Shown: one piece after another, positions 34,331 to 48,073 of the stretch | Numbering within the stretch: the stretch's first letter is position 1 | Layout of the letters: the number at the start of each line of letters is the position of its first letter | Assembly (NCBI GenBank): GCA_011800155.1 | Contig: CM022375.1 | Location: forward strand, 248,001 to 312,000 | Reading direction: 5' to 3' | Source: Flammulina velutipes | Lineage: Eukaryota > Basidiomycota > Agaricomycetes > Agaricales > Physalacriaceae | DNA: 64,000 nucleotides | Notes under the pieces: generated by a model | Database searches by the model: none | Told to the model about the DNA's origin: nothing | The model's input: the letters and a program-made list of their open reading frames with translations, nothing else | Translations under genes and position numbers: made by a program

Positions 34331-35397
34331 GCGTCTAGGATCCAACGTCTTCAGGCCCAGCCGTATAATCTGCTGCTGCATCATCCAAGGACATCCACAT
34401 CCCTTAAATTCCCCAACGAGGGCGCGCTGAACCTGACGATGCCCCTCCGCCCGCTTGACACCGACCATCCTCCCGCCCCTCCCCATTCCGACGGACTGCG
34501 TCCGACGTCGATGCCCGTGACGCTCAAGCAGAGCGGCTGGTAGTGTCATCGCGGATCGCGGTCGTCGTGGGCGGGTAAGACTATAGCTTGAAGGCTGTCT
34601 GTCAGCGAATGATCTGACGCCGCATGTGAGGTTGAGAGATGAACTCTACTCATGTGATGAATAGAAAAGACGTACATAGATTAAGTGTTCATGTTTCCAC
34701 CGACCTCCTGCCCGGCCAACTTGGATATGGGGACATCCACTGCCTTTCAGAGCAGTCAAAGCACTGCATTTCCGCCTGGAATGTGCGAAATGTATCGGCG
34801 TCATCTCAGGAAAGCAAGTATATTGAGTCCAGGATGTGTCGATCAGATTCTATTCCCTCGAAAATGCGCCCATTTGTGCAGAAGATGCCATTCGAAAGAA
34901 CAGGCGACGCGCCATGATAAGACTTGTTTCTGGTCCCGTTTGCCCAGGAAGTGTAGTAGGCGACCGGCGTAAAATAGATGACTGGTCACCGTAATGTCAA
35001 GAAGTCTTTGGAAGAACGGGAAATCCTCCTGGCTCAGCATCGTGGCCTGACCGTCTACTATCCACGAAAGAGGGAAGCATATACCAGTAGTCGCTAATTG
35101 TACGAGTCGCTAGTCATCGTTATCGATCGCGAGCATCAATGGCGCCGGAAAACATGGGGCATGTTCGAGTTCGCGAAACATCCTGTATAGAGGTCAGCTT
35201 TCAGTTATCCTTTTCGCGAATGATAGGAGGACGTACTTTGAGGACGCATGATCTTGAGCTTTGATGTCAGGGAGATATTCCGCATGCTAGGCCCGAGTAT
35301 GGATGGAGGAACGGACGGCGTTGAATAAGATAGTGTCGAGAGGAAGGGGAGCTGCGCACAGGCGACGACTCCTTTGCAACGTAGCTTTTGCCGAGAA
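34331..35397. other. Region without a supported gene
   Basis: Only short frames, none recognised. It abuts the left arm of the long inverted repeat, which may extend into this stretch because its partner runs off the window end. Confidence 0.4.
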
Positions 35398-38300
35398 GGC
35401 ACGCCTGAGTTTGGTTTTCATAACTCGCTAGGAGGATAGGGTCAGCAGTTTAAACGACCTCTGCGTCGTATACTGGTAGTATTCACATCTAGGCTGGGTG
35501 AGCAGTACGTAGGGATGAGAGCACGGAGACGTACATGAATCATTACGAGTTCGCCGACATCGCAAGTAAAATTCTTGCGATGCCATTGTTATGCTCTCGC
35601 GTATCATACGACCGTAAGTGATGATAGAGAATCCAAGATAAGACGCGAGTCGAGAAAGCCGCGGCGATGATTTCCATTTAACGTACAAGGACATGTTTGG
35701 TGGGTGCGCAGAGAAAGAAAGACGAAACGTCTCCATGAACGGTGTCGATGGCGACTGGCAGAGCTGGAGCCACGCGTGGATAAATTGACGGAGTTTTTTG
35801 CATCCTGTGAAACAGCCGGTAGTTGAGCGCTGAGCTCTGAGTTATCTTCGTGGAGTGCGTTGTCCTTGGATTGATCCCGGTGGTTGCATTCTATGTCGAC
35901 AGGAGGGGGGATATGGGTACGAACCTACGTTGGTTCAGCGTCAGGCATTCACTGTTTAATTCAGAGAGAAGCGCACTCGTTCAACGCCCGTTCAATTCTG
36001 CGCCTCCTCCTTTTGCTGGACCCGCACGCACTTGCCCCGTTGTTGTTCTGACCGAAATCCTACCGGATAGGCGTCATGGAGCATGGCATTCGAGCCATCT
36101 CGCTCTATGCATAAGAATGCGATTGATTTACGACGGCTTGGCTGATGTCCATGCCACGTCCTTGTGGATGTCCGGGATGGAAGTCGCTAACATACAGCAA
36201 ACATTCAGTCGACTGCCCTTGACACCTCTTTCCCGTGCGTATTCAAAGCAACACCCGAGTGCCAACTCGTAGGTTCCCAAAGCCGTCACGTTCCGCCTCG
36301 TAGAATTTATGAAGCATGGGAGGATAGCCAACAAATGAACATATCGCGCGTGTTCGATGCAATCTTTCTCGTAACGACTTCTAGACGGCTGAGAGGAACG
36401 TAGTCAGCGCATTCATAAAGAAACAGAAGGAATAGAAGCGGTGATTTGCACGTTGACCTACACCGTTGACGGATCATGGAATGGAAGAGAGAGAGGCCAG
36501 GAATGGCTAGCGGCTAATTTCTAGCGCTACTACTTAGTACCGTACATGTAACATAACAACAACTTGTACATGGTATACGTATCGTATACGATAAATAGAA
36601 CGCCTCCCGAACATCACGTTCGAATGAAGTAGGATAGCTTAAAGGTTCGATTCCACAGATCAAACCGTCGTACCATAGGTGCAAACGGCAAGGCCGCTCC
36701 CAAACATCCTGTCGACAGTCCGGTACGATCGTCAGAAACGGCTAAAACGAAGTCTTTAACAAGGATCGAAAGAGAGCGATAAACACATATACCATACCAT
36801 AAAACGCCTTCGATAGCGGCAACGACTCCATCGAAGGGAACCTTCGAGAGTACAATGCGTCCCAAACCGATCCCAGCGACGGACTATGAGGGGGGGGGGC
36901 GAGTTGGCGAAGTTTCAGGTTCCTGCATTTATGAGTCGCCTCCAAGTCATCCAGCATAGAGTCCACGGGATTCCATTACCGTCAGAAAGGGCTGCAAAAG
37001 GAAGTCCTCAACAAATATACAAAGAAAGAAATGAACGGACGTACCATATGATAGAGCGTCCAGCATATCTTCGACAACGGCACTGACCCTACGGCGAGAG
37101 TGACATGCTACTGCGCATCCACCAACGACGGACTACCTGAAGCGCTCCTGTCCCATGGAGCAAAGTTGGCAAAGTTTTCCAGCATTTATCGAGACTGCGT
37201 CCATCCCCATCTCCATCCTCGGTTTTCCAACTAGGTTTGTCATTCAAACGCGACACGGAGCGAGAGTTCGAGGATCCAAGAGAAAGGCTTCCTTTGGTCC
37301 GAATAGCGGCCGCAGTATGGATGACGCTCTGCGCTTGAAGGTGCCAGCTGGATAAGCATGAGGTCCGCATCGGTAGACGCCTCCCTCGAGACTTGAATGA
37401 ATCTCTCGAGCGGTGCTGGCCGTGTGTAAAAGGATCCGTGAACCATCACATCGCTGGCTACGGCGAGGAAAGGTGTACGACCGCCGGGGGAGACAGGATG
37501 GGCAGGATTATAGGCGAGAAAGGGAAATATCGGGCGAGACATAGACACGGACTGGGTGCGATGCGGGCAGAACGGTCGCAATCCGGGCGACGACTAAGGC
37601 TATGCCGCCTGTGGGCCAATTGGTCATTCTCCGCGACGACCTCGAGAATCTAGACCTCCGTTAATTCCCTGCTCAGAGGTACTCGTCGTATTATTGTCGA
37701 ACAGTGGTAGCCTGGTCGGGAGTATCTAGCGGTTCGTTAGCGGTGTGGTATGGTATGGTATAGAATGAGCATACCTTTGATATATCCATATTCCGAAGGG
37801 AGCGATAGATACCAAATGATAGATCACCACATATGTTTTCAACGAAAACAACGAGGATGAAAAGCCAATCGCCGCACCAACCAACGCCTATCCCAACAGC
37901 GAACGACCTGAGACGATCATGTTCCCTGAAACGAAATCCACGACGCTCTCCTCCGTTGACCTTTATCTCCAGTGCCTCGAACACTATCCTCAGCGTTTCG
38001 AATTGGTCTCGTATCGAGAACAGCATACAGCGAGAGCTGATCTCAGATCTGAATGAGCTCCGCGTCGGTCAACGCCAAATATCAACCTGAGCGAATCTCC
38101 CGAGTCGATAGGGACCGGCTGCACATATCTAAAGCGTGGTACGCGGCACTCCAACACGAAAGACACCGCTAGGTAGGACAGCGAAGAGGCAGATGGAAGT
38201 AGGAAAAGGGAAACCATATGCGACCACAGAGCAGCGAGGGGACCAATTGCGGCTGTGTTGGGCGATGCTGAGACTGCAGTCGCAATTCGAACGACGGAAG

Positions 38301-39692
38301 CATAACGCTATGCGACAATTGGCGGGCCTTTCCGTGACATTTCACATTGGCGAACGACGGTAGTCCGGACTGTCCAGTTGAGAGGATCTAGCCGTCAATG
38401 AGCGGTAGATCTGGAGGTGGAATAGATTCAACATACCTCCACACCATGTAATTTGTTGTTTAAAGGCCGCCGATATAATGGGACGGGAAACCTATATATG
38501 CGTGATATCGACGTAGTGGACAGTATCCTGGACGAGCGTCAGCTTCACTTCCTTTCCTTTGAACAGCGTACGCACGAGAGTTCCGCGAGCTGTCACCATC
38601 GTTCGCCCTCACGCATTTGCACGTATCCTTGCGTTGACGGCCATCCTTGAATCCATCCTTCATGCTATTGGTGAAGACACGTATTACAACTGCGGACATG
38701 GGCGGGTGAAAGCCTCGAAAGGTAATCATCCAGCAGCATATCGTTTGCGCATACGGGCTGGCGAGTTCGTACGCGCGGAGTAACACCGAAAGTCCGGTCG
38801 AGTTGAACGGTTCTGAGCGTGAAAAGCGAGGCAACGGTTCTGCGGGTAGCACCGTGGCCGGAGGAAAGATGGAGCGAAATCTTCACGTGGGCTTGTAGAC
38901 CTTTGTTTGGCAATGTGGCGCAATCAATTCTGCCCCCAGCTACCATCATGAGTCTCTCTTATACTAAATGATTCTCTCTCTCTCTAATTATTGTATCAGT
39001 CGACAACGTTGGATCAAGTGATATTTTTACGCTAGACTACCGCTCAGAGTCTTGCCGAACTGCGTCTCCACTCCGACTTCTTTTCTCTGAGACTCTAATG
39101 TTAATCGCCGGACCGCCCATCACTCCATTTATGTCGCCTATCGTTGCGTTGGTCTTCTGTGCTCTTGAAGGTACTGTATCATGGCATACAGATGTAGTCA
39201 GCCTTCCTTTCCTACTCCGAGATCCTGTTCGTCAAGGCGGACTCCTCTTCTGAGCCACCACTGTATAGCCCACCAAGTCTTCTCGTGGCCGTTGCGCATC
39301 TCGTTTTTATACTCTTCGTCCACTCTTCCATGAATGAGACTACGCACCGACTCTGACTACAGAGAAAAGTGTGTCGTGTGGTGGCGTAATTTCAAGATTC
39401 GGTAACGATACTGTACTATCTTTTCCCAGCTCTCGGATCATACAATTCGCTGTCACATAAGAGGATCTTGAATTGATCCCAGATTGGTCTACGGAGCTGA
39501 GCGTCAGATGTTGCAAGCGCGCTGTCCTCCTGTTATATAAATACTACTACCGTGTATGGATCTTCGAGTCGGTGAACTCGTCAACCATCTTGATCCGACT
39601 GACTCCAACGGTCTCATCTCCGTCTCTTCAATTTCTGCAACGGATCCAGCGGGGGTGAAATCGATGTCAATCTTTCGTCTCCGAGTCGCCCA
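35398..39692. repeat. Long inverted repeat, left arm (>=4.29 kb)
   Basis: This arm is the reverse complement of 59708-64000. Coordinate sums are constant at 99400, changing to 99399 and 99398 across two single-base length differences in G runs (36890-36899: ten versus nine G; 35905-35910: six versus five). I found one substitution (near 37047). The inner edge is at 39692, where the sequences diverge. The outer limit is not seen because the right arm reaches the window end. The arm contains no convincing gene. It holds decayed exon-intron-like units (for example 36670-36895 and 36895-37140, each with a CTGACG branch-like motif), a GGTAT run at 37742-37760 and a CT run at 38972-38987. Confidence 0.95.
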
Positions 39693-39755
39693 ACAACCAA
39701 GCGAGATAACCACATATATTTACCCGTGCCGTAGAATTTATGCCAGCTCATGAAG
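39693..39755. other. Spacer between inverted repeat and hAT-like element
   Basis: Unique sequence of about 60 bases that ends in the 8-bp target duplication of the neighbouring element. Confidence 0.5.
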
Positions 39756-40234
39756 AGGACCCCCGAATATCCTGCCAAATGTCTGGTACGCGTGCGGATA
39801 AAAATGGGTATGCTTTCAAAACAGGTCTGAGGCAAATGCGGATGCAAATGGGGTTGATTTTTGAAAGTGGTATGGTACCAGGCCTAGGTGCGGATAAATT
39901 TGGGCGGCTGGGGAGGTCAGAGGCGCCGTGCGGATTAAAAAAAATTTGGACGCACTAGCAAGCTCGGACACCGCTCGGACTCGCAAATGCCGCGTTTGAT
40001 TTCGATTAATGGCACTTCGGCCACTGTTAAATTTAATCATGGCAGGGATGGCGCGAAGGTTATGAATTTCGGCACCTCGCCCCGTGCGCCACACTGGGGC
40101 CTGATACGGCATGCGGATAAAAATCACGGCTTCGAGAGGTATGGTATCATATGCGGATACTCCTTCCTTTTTGGTATGCGGATAAGAACCTCCAACCTCA
40201 GTATCAGACATTTGGTGGGATATTCGGGGGTCCT
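39756..40234. mobile_element. 479-bp non-autonomous element with perfect 8-bp target duplication
   Basis: The ends are inverted repeats matching at 28 of 30 positions (AGGACCCCCGAATATCC, then (TG/CA)CCAAATGTCTG). The element is flanked by a perfect direct TCATGAAG at 39748-39755 and 40235-40242. An 8-bp duplication is typical of hAT transposons and also reported for Zisupton-type elements. The interior has at least six copies of TGCGGAT(A/T/G), probably subterminal transposase sites, and no transposase gene. Confidence 0.85.
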
Positions 40235-40795
40235 TCATGAAGCCTGCTGCAACGTCCGCCGACCCTGCTCGACGAAGAGGGAGTCCAAAGTTTCTCAAGA
40301 GAGAGAAAGTCCCCTCGAAGGTCGTCCAACCCACCAGTTTCTCGAATCTCGTCCGCTTTCACAGATCCTTGGATACTCGGTTTGTATAACTCCGTCTCTC
40401 TGGGGAGTTCGACTGACGAATCTCTGCAGACCGCCCCGTCCTCGAAGAAGTCGAAGCGTCTACCTGATTGGATACATTCACACTCCCGATGAATCGATGA
40501 TTATTGGGTAAGACGACATGTCCCCTTCATTGTCATGGGATTACAAAGATGAGGGCCAAAAAATCCGTGAAGGCGGGCAGCTCACTCAACCCATCAGCTA
40601 GACGATTTCCGCCAAGTTCTATATCGTCAAATTTTCGCAGGACCTTGGATTCTCCGTGCTCTAACTTGTAAGTACCACTCCGCCTCTACGGAATCCGACA
40701 TCCTTTTCTAACGATGATCTGCAGACACGAAACGCCAAAATTGAACAGCACGACGATCTCTCAAGTAAAGAAAAGTTAGTTCAGTTTTTTATAAC

Positions 40796-40830
40796 TTAAG
40801 TAAGTAAGTATGTATGTATATAAGTAAATG
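40796..40830. repeat. TAAG/TATG microsatellite
   Basis: Tandem TAAG and GTAT tetranucleotides. They lie at the 3' end of the interrupted minus-strand frame and supply its last codons. Confidence 0.8.
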
Positions 40831-42748
40831 ACCACGCCATAAGAAACATATGTATTGGTCGCAACGACCCTACTCTGAAAGGTTCATCGACTGCATCAAT
40901 GCAGAAGCGTCCAGCATCTCCTGGTCCTCCGCCGAAAGGCAAAAACTCCCCAACACCCTCTAGCGGGTGATCACTGGCACCCCCAGCGACGCCTGCATTG
41001 GCGTGCTCGACAACTCCATCGATAGAGGGCTCAGCAGTCTCAGCCGCGGCGGGCTCAACGACGTTGTCCACGGCCGCATCGACAGGCTCGGCCTCACGGA
41101 AGCGTCCAGTCACGGCATCAGATGCCAAAAAAGACTCTCTAGTGCAATGGTCGAACAGCGGGTGCTCGCCATATAAGAACCAATATGTTTTGTCGGCGAA
41201 GCGATCAAAACCCTTCCCGTCCGCACGATACTGCTCTCCCTCGACAATGCCCAGGAAGACGTCCTTCGCATCCTTCGGGATATCCACTCATCCGTCCCAT
41301 TCTCTCGGGACCTGCATCGTCTTAAACTCCTGAAGGCAACGCCGTCTAGACATCTCGATAGCCTCGACAACTGGTCTCCAGACGGGGTCTGTCTCCACCA
41401 TCAACAGGTGGCGCAGTGTATGCAAACCGTACGCCGGATCGTAAGCCAGTCCGACTTGTGTGATCGCAATCGCGATCTTGATTATCATTTCCTCGAACAC
41501 GGGAGGGCAGACCAGGAAGTGAATCAGACTGAGTTTGAACGTCTTCCTCTCCACTGGCGTCAGCTCGTACACCGTCCCGCCGGGGCCCTTTCGATAGGGC
41601 AGCAAAACCTCGCTCATGATGAACCCGTAGAGAGAGGGAGAGTATGGTACGAGGGTAGTACTCCAAACGACGCCCGGGATGTGACACCACGATCCAGGAG
41701 CGTGCAACGCCAACATGCAAGCCGCAACGTCAACGAGAGAGTAATCGCCGGAATAGAAGTCGACCATCTCTGACGGGAGCATCGAGTGGCTCTCCTTGGG
41801 AATCCGGATGCGCTTGAAGTCTCCGTTGTAGACCAGCTGGTCCGCGAAGGCTTTCTGGACTATAAGCTTATTGCGATCGTCCTTCGCCCCTTTCTATGCC
41901 AGCATGGTGGTAATGTCGCGGAATTCGTGCACCATGCGTTCGGCGGTGTGCGTCATGAAGAACAAGAAGATTGCCTTGTACTGCAAGAGCTTATCCTCCG
42001 GGGAGCGATGGATCTTCCTTACCCCAGCGTAAAACTCGCGCGGGGTCCTGGGCAGGCCACCGAGCCGTATAAAATCTTTGCCCTCGTCAGCCACTGACTT
42101 CCATCGGGAGAGAGCACCGCGTGAGTAATCCGCATATAAGCGGCACCGCCGACGGGTCCGCGATGGCAAGTGTTCGTCGAATCGACGTACACGCAACGTG
42201 CGTGCTGCCAGTAACCAGCATAGCTGTTGTCGCGCCCGAAGCCTTCGTTGTAGTAGTAAGAGCCCACCATAAAACTAATTGTACCCGTTGTACGCGCCAG
42301 GTCGCACGTTCCGAGATCGAACCGTCGCGCACGCTGGATGAGTGGCGTAAACCTATTCTCGCCAGAATTCCTCGGGCGTTTCAGCCACGCCGGTCGCAGA
42401 TAGCATGGCCCTTTGCCAAAGCGTCTCGGGGTCGTCCTCGACGGCAATGTCCTGCTCGTCAGCTGCAGTAGGTTCAACGTCCGCGCTAACAGGCGCCTCA
42501 CCATGAGCCTCAAACTCCCAAGCTGCGACGGACCGCAAGACATTGTCTCCGATGGGACTGTCCTGGTAAAATCGCGTGTCCGGGGAAATGAGCGAGGCAG
42601 TCATAACAGGGATCATGGCCGTGGGGACTGGGGTATTCGCCGCTGCACAGCGTCCTATGAGGAGTAGTCCAAGGATAGACGAGGCCTTCGGTTCTGGCTC
42701 CCTAGCCCTAAAATTGACAATCGGTTGAAGACCGCCGCTCGACACCAT
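40799..42748 (-). pseudogene. Intronless ~650-codon frame with four in-frame stops, unknown family
   Basis: A single reading frame from the ATG at 42748 to 40799 stays protein-like throughout but contains four stops: TAG after EEFWRE (about 42353), TAG about 26 codons later, TAG at 41894-41896 after TTMLA, and TGA at 41288-41290 after PREWDG. No intron or frameshift is needed to follow it. Recognisable character: an acidic N-terminal third (VEPTAADEQ, AVEDDPETLW), a mixed alpha-helical middle (KSVADEGKDFIRLGGLPR; FFMTHTAERMVHEF; GDYSLVDVAACMLALHAP) and an Ala/Glu-rich tail. I do not recognise the family. All intact multi-domain genes in the window have introns, so an intronless frame points to a retro-copy, a retroelement gag-like gene or an integrated RNA-virus gene. 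None of these is proven. Confidence 0.6.
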
Positions 42749-42763
42749 ATCGCTGCCTCCCAA

Positions 42764-45700
42764 GCTGGCGGAGCGTGCGTACGGTGCTATTACCCGAACT
42801 TAGTCGGGCCCTCCATGATACAGATGGGACTCACCAGCTCGTCCACCACTCGGGGGACCATCAGAATGATATCCAGATCTCTGAGCAGGCATATTTCGCG
42901 CAAGTCACTTTTTGTAACGAAAGGAATACTAGAAACAGTCAAGTGAGTTGCAATTCGAGCTATGGGGAAGCAACATACATACACAACTTCATACTGTCAT
43001 CTTCATCCAGAGGTAGGTTCTGAAGCGGTATATCATTTCCAGCAATGTTTGCCGCGTTCGAAATAATAGAAATATTGATTCGAAGGGGCCATATATCGGC
43101 CACGAGGATAAAGAAGTGGGGTTTATTTGTGTGAATCATTCGTCCCGGATATCAGGGGATCGTCGAGTTGTTGGTCCAAGCAAAGCGGTGCACTTCGGCC
43201 AACGGGTGAGATCTTGCCTTCCAGGCTGTTAGTCACTCCGATAAAGCGCACGTTAGGATTGTGCGTTGCAAGCCCAGCCGTGGGAAGTCATAGGTCGAGG
43301 AAAGAGCAGTTTGAACATCCAAAGTCAGTTTCCTGTGGGGCGCCGGTCAGAATTTCATACCAGGGAAAAAGAGAGCCTTTACCCCAGAACTAGGAGTCGT
43401 CATCTACGCGGATAGAGGTCGTTTCGAATTGTTTCATGCGTTGGCAATGGTAGGCGAGGCTGTCCAGGCTCGAACTTCTCTAAGATTTTTTTCCGCTCAG
43501 AAACTCATTCTACTAAGAGGTATGCCGCACGGGCAGCCTTTTATTCTATCTAGTCATGAGCTGCGTCGCCTGGATTCATTCCGCGTAAACGTTGGAAGAG
43601 CTGAATTTTGTCTTTAGGTACTCACCCAATCGTCGTATCTAGCTGCGACCTTTGCCCTCCAGCAGACCGTCTCTGTCCATCCTACCCTTGGGGGGCTTGA
43701 GGGTTTGTACATTTATTGGAACCTCTTCGTTCTCGATACTCGACGTCCAACCTGTAGTGCAACTTTCTGGTGCTCGCTATGGCGGCTACGCCAGTACCAT
43801 GATCGCGTTGTTATCCTTGGGAGGCGGGCCAGACGATTCGCGCAGGGGCTGTTTGTATCAAGTTCGACTGCCAGACCGTAAGCACGGTCTTATCGTGACT
43901 TGGTGGAGGCAGGAGGCAGAGGCGAGTCGCGTTGTTGGTCCGTGTTTACCCCTGTTCCCGACCTCTACCACCATCGTCGTCGTTTCATGCGCGCTCTACG
44001 CTCGCGAATATACCACTGCAGTATCCTTCAATGTCAACGGGTACACGACTAATCCACATACCAATTACACTAACGTAAACAGAGTTCAGCGTCTCATCTT
44101 CAAGACAAGCCGATTTGCAGTCTTATCGGGCGACGCTGAAGGATGCCACTGCTAGCAACCGGGACCAGGAAGATACCAGGCCCCAGCCCCATCCATGCCC
44201 AGAACAACGCGATTCACGACACATAGCACCAACCTTTGCGTTGACGAACTACTCTGGCGACCTCCTAGATTTCCTTAGTGTCCGCTGATATCTCGCATGG
44301 TCTGGCATATCCATCAGGTTCCACTGATATGCTCTCTCACAAACGCCAACAGCATTCGTCGTCCCACCAAAAGGCATGTTCGACCAAGGATTACCTTCGA
44401 CGCGCTATCCATCCCAGCTCTACCATTCCAGGAGGCTGATTATCCGAGGGACCGGCGTCTACAATTTTTGCGATGGAAAGTGAACATTTGGCTGAAGATG
44501 GGTGATATGCGAGTCAGGTATGAGACAGCACATTCAGGTCCTCGTTCCATGCTTAGTCCTTCCTCAGTGCGCGGACGTATCTCGACCTACTATCCTTATC
44601 CTTATCCTACGCTTGGTCGACCCATGTCCTCGCACTCTCGTCATTGTCGCAACTTCATCCTCCTTCCAAGTCTCATCGTCGCCCACCAAATGCCTAACCC
44701 TCTGGCGTAGATTTCGATTACATCGTCCTTATGGTGCCATCTGAGTACGGCCCAAGGAATCTTTCGGAAACAGGATCGTCTATCAGTGGCGATAATCCCA
44801 CCACATCTACAGGCAGCGGGTCTCTTTCGAGCTCTCAGAATGACGATGCTGACGTGAACACGGATGCTGCTTTGTCGCTATCCATGGTCAACCCCTTCCT
44901 CTTTCTGTTTTTCCTGGCGCTGTACTTTGCGAAACCTCGTTTATGATAGGGGCCTACATACCAATGTCGTGCACATTTGTCAACGATGAACACTCTATCT
45001 ATCATTGCCAGTGCCGATGAGACGGATGGGCCGAAATGTCAAACAAGAAAACAGCAGGAAATACGGCTGGTGGGTATGTCAATGTTGGAGGGAGAACGAA
45101 AGGCGGGCGAACCTCTCACCTCAGAGGGGCGACACGCCCCCGGTGACCGTGTTCCCCGAGGCTACATACCTGATGATGTGCGCGCGAGCGCTAGCCGAAC
45201 AGCTGGTAGTTGGCTTGGCGGTGCCAGTGGTCCTTTCTATTCATTTTCTCCTCCGACTCATCTTCTTCCTCGTCTCTCTGAATATTCCACTAAGGCTGTC
45301 GTCCCGTCATGAACTTGAGGTGTCATGGCCTGGGAACGACCATCCTCAAGTGTCTTTGCGTCATCCTGTGCCTTTGATCGAAGATTGGCCTCTTTCGATT
45401 TGGCCAAAGCGACTTCACTGCGCACGAGAAGTTCAATTTCGAGCAGTGGATGTCGTTCGAGCACTATGCCGCCGGACTTTTTCATGGCTTTGTCGTTATT
45501 ATCTGCGCTTCAAAGACCGATTTAACTATGGTCTCTTTGTCGGCCCCTCCAATATCTAGGCCTAGAGGCCCCGCCAGAACCACCAAAGGTCTGTCTCGTA
45601 GCCACCCTTAAGGACATCTATTCATACCCATACAGCCGCGCCAGCACTGACTCGAAGGCCATCTATTGCCCATCAACGAACATCTAGCACTGGGGTGTCG

Positions 45701-48073
45701 CGCTCAAACTCCTTCAGAATAACATCGCCATCCTCTTCATCCTCTGGTTCAAACAGTCCCGTTAACACCTAACCTACCCCGCAGTCGTCTCGATCAATGT
45801 TCTCCTACGAAAAAGACACCTTTATCCAATGGTCTTTAGCCGCGAAAGTCGTTCCCGCTTCGCCAGAGCCCTCCATCTGATTCCAGCTCACCACCAGCCA
45901 CCAAAACGACTCCTGTTCGTTCCTCCCCGTGTATCATCAGCAGGACGAAGCACGAGCTCGCTGATGCCTAACAGATTGCTCAAGTCTCTGAACATTCATT
46001 TTTGGAAAATCAAGAGTCATTGGAGATGGCAGAAGGACACGTGGAGTTGGCAGAGGTTGAGTTGGAGGACGTCAAGGAACGGTTGGCCATTGCTGAGGTT
46101 GAACTCGAGGTTTACAAAGAGAGTAAAGGTTTGTATCATTTTTGTCCTCACAATCCGATTGCATTGAAATACGTACAGAACTCACACAAGATGAGGGTGG
46201 TTCCTCCAATGTCGCGAAGGATTCTTTCACCTACATCCAACAAGAGAAACAGGACGAACGTCTCAAGGCACCTACCAGTCATATACACTCCTGTCGCTAG
46301 TGCGCTTGGAGGCCGGGACCATGCCATGTGTGGCGCATGCCAAATTTCGATATACATGCCGTTGAACCAGAGCGCGCGAGGGTGTGACTTGATGAGAACT
46401 CGAAGTACTAACCTATTCATGCGACGTCTGGCAGCGGGTTAACAAACATATCAATAGGGAAAACACTCGAGTATACCTCTCAAGTACCAGATCAATGAGG
46501 AGGACAAGCAGTACACTCCGTGTAAAGGTCAAGTGTTTGAAGCTACGGAGTCCTTGGGGTTTGATACGGCCGGCATAGCATCAATGTACCTTTGGAATTC
46601 TTAGCGTTAGGTATGTTCAAACAGAGACGGTTGACCTACTTTGAGAGAGCTCGATAGTAGAGAGATTGGTGAGGAGAGACATGTATAGCGTTCAGCGCGC
46701 GAAGTGGAAACTGCGATGGCGGTACCTGATGCTGTCAAAACTGTGTGGCGCAGGTCACCGTTCATGTCAAATGGCATCGACAATGTCAGAGCAGTGTCTA
46801 TAGCAAGTCAGAGATTAGAGTATTGAGGGTAAGTAAATAGTCCACACGCTGAAACGGACCACTCAAAGTCCCACCGCTTCTCTCAACACGACAGATTCCT
46901 GAACACCATGTCACGGTTCATAGATGCCAACGCACAAGTTTGGAATGTTTTCTGCAGATGTCTACAACCACACCTCACTGTACACTGAGTCCGTGCTCTA
47001 TTCCAGCGCTCGCAGCTTCCACGCCTACCGAGAGTCAACGCTATCCTGCGTCTGGACCTTGCAACGATTGTGATAGATCCACCCCGTGGGTTCGAAGTTG
47101 TGTAAACTTGAAACCAGTACCGTTCAGAACACTTGATCGACTATCACGAAGTCTTTCGATTTGGTACTGGCTTTTAAGGTCACTTACAACTCAGAGCTGC
47201 GCGGGATATACACCGATATAGTTAAATGACGTTATCGATCTAACTATATAGAGTCCTAAACACTAGGTGAGTAAATATAAGACAGTGCGTGTTTGCATTT
47301 TTGTATCCATGGAGTTCGATCCAGCACTCCATTCAGCAGAATCCAACTTAGTTTTTGTATAGGTGTATTGTCAGAAAATGCCGGACAGATTTTCCTAGCG
47401 AAACAAGCGAAACACTCACTCCAACACTCGCTCGAGCTAGTTCAACGTGGTGGTGGGCCATCCCGCTCAGATTTGAGACTGCTGAGTCAGCAACAACGTG
47501 GCTCCCGCCTGTGACAACTGGATTCTGATTCTGATCGTGTTTGATGCGCTCTGTGGCGCTTTCGATTCTGCCTTTAGCGCTAATCTGTGTCATATCGCTA
47601 TAGTTCCCGATGGGCAGGATACGCGCTGGGTCCCGCACGCCATACGGATTCCTTACTAGACATATCGCACTCGTATGTCACAGCGCCAACACTCACTAAG
47701 GCAAATTTGGGTCCGTCGTGTACTCCCGGGGAAAGACAAAGTCTTCGATTATGTTGGATTGGGACGTCGTCTGAGGAATGGTAGGCTACACTGGTCGTAT
47801 TTTTCCCAGATTATATTTCCTTTGGACTGCCCGACGACTTGTATACGTTGATAGCGATGATCGTGGAAATACTATCAATTTCTGTAACAGACTAAGAGAC
47901 TTTCGGGGTGATCTGAGTGATTCTTCATGCCAAGTTTGACAGTGCAGAAAGAGAATTCAAATACATTGGACTGGGTACAGTAGATTATGAGGACACATAG
48001 CTAGCAAAATAGATGGAACACAAAGCACTACAATAACTATACCCTCTCCAGTTCCAACCCTACCGCTTCAACC
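42764..48073. other. 5.3-kb region without a supported gene
   Basis: Open stretches at 43652-44155, 44297-44710 and 45005-45559 have no recognisable content. Around 45950-46290 a Glu-rich helical stretch (HVELAEVELEDVKERLA) is followed by GTTTGT...TACAG (46124-46181) and more helix-like sequence, perhaps remnants of a coiled-coil gene. Stops prevent a gene model. Confidence 0.4.

Noticed and set aside
36640..36670. GGTTCGATTCC resembling a tRNA T-loop
   Set aside because: Flanking bases do not form a T stem, and no acceptor or anticodon arm fits.
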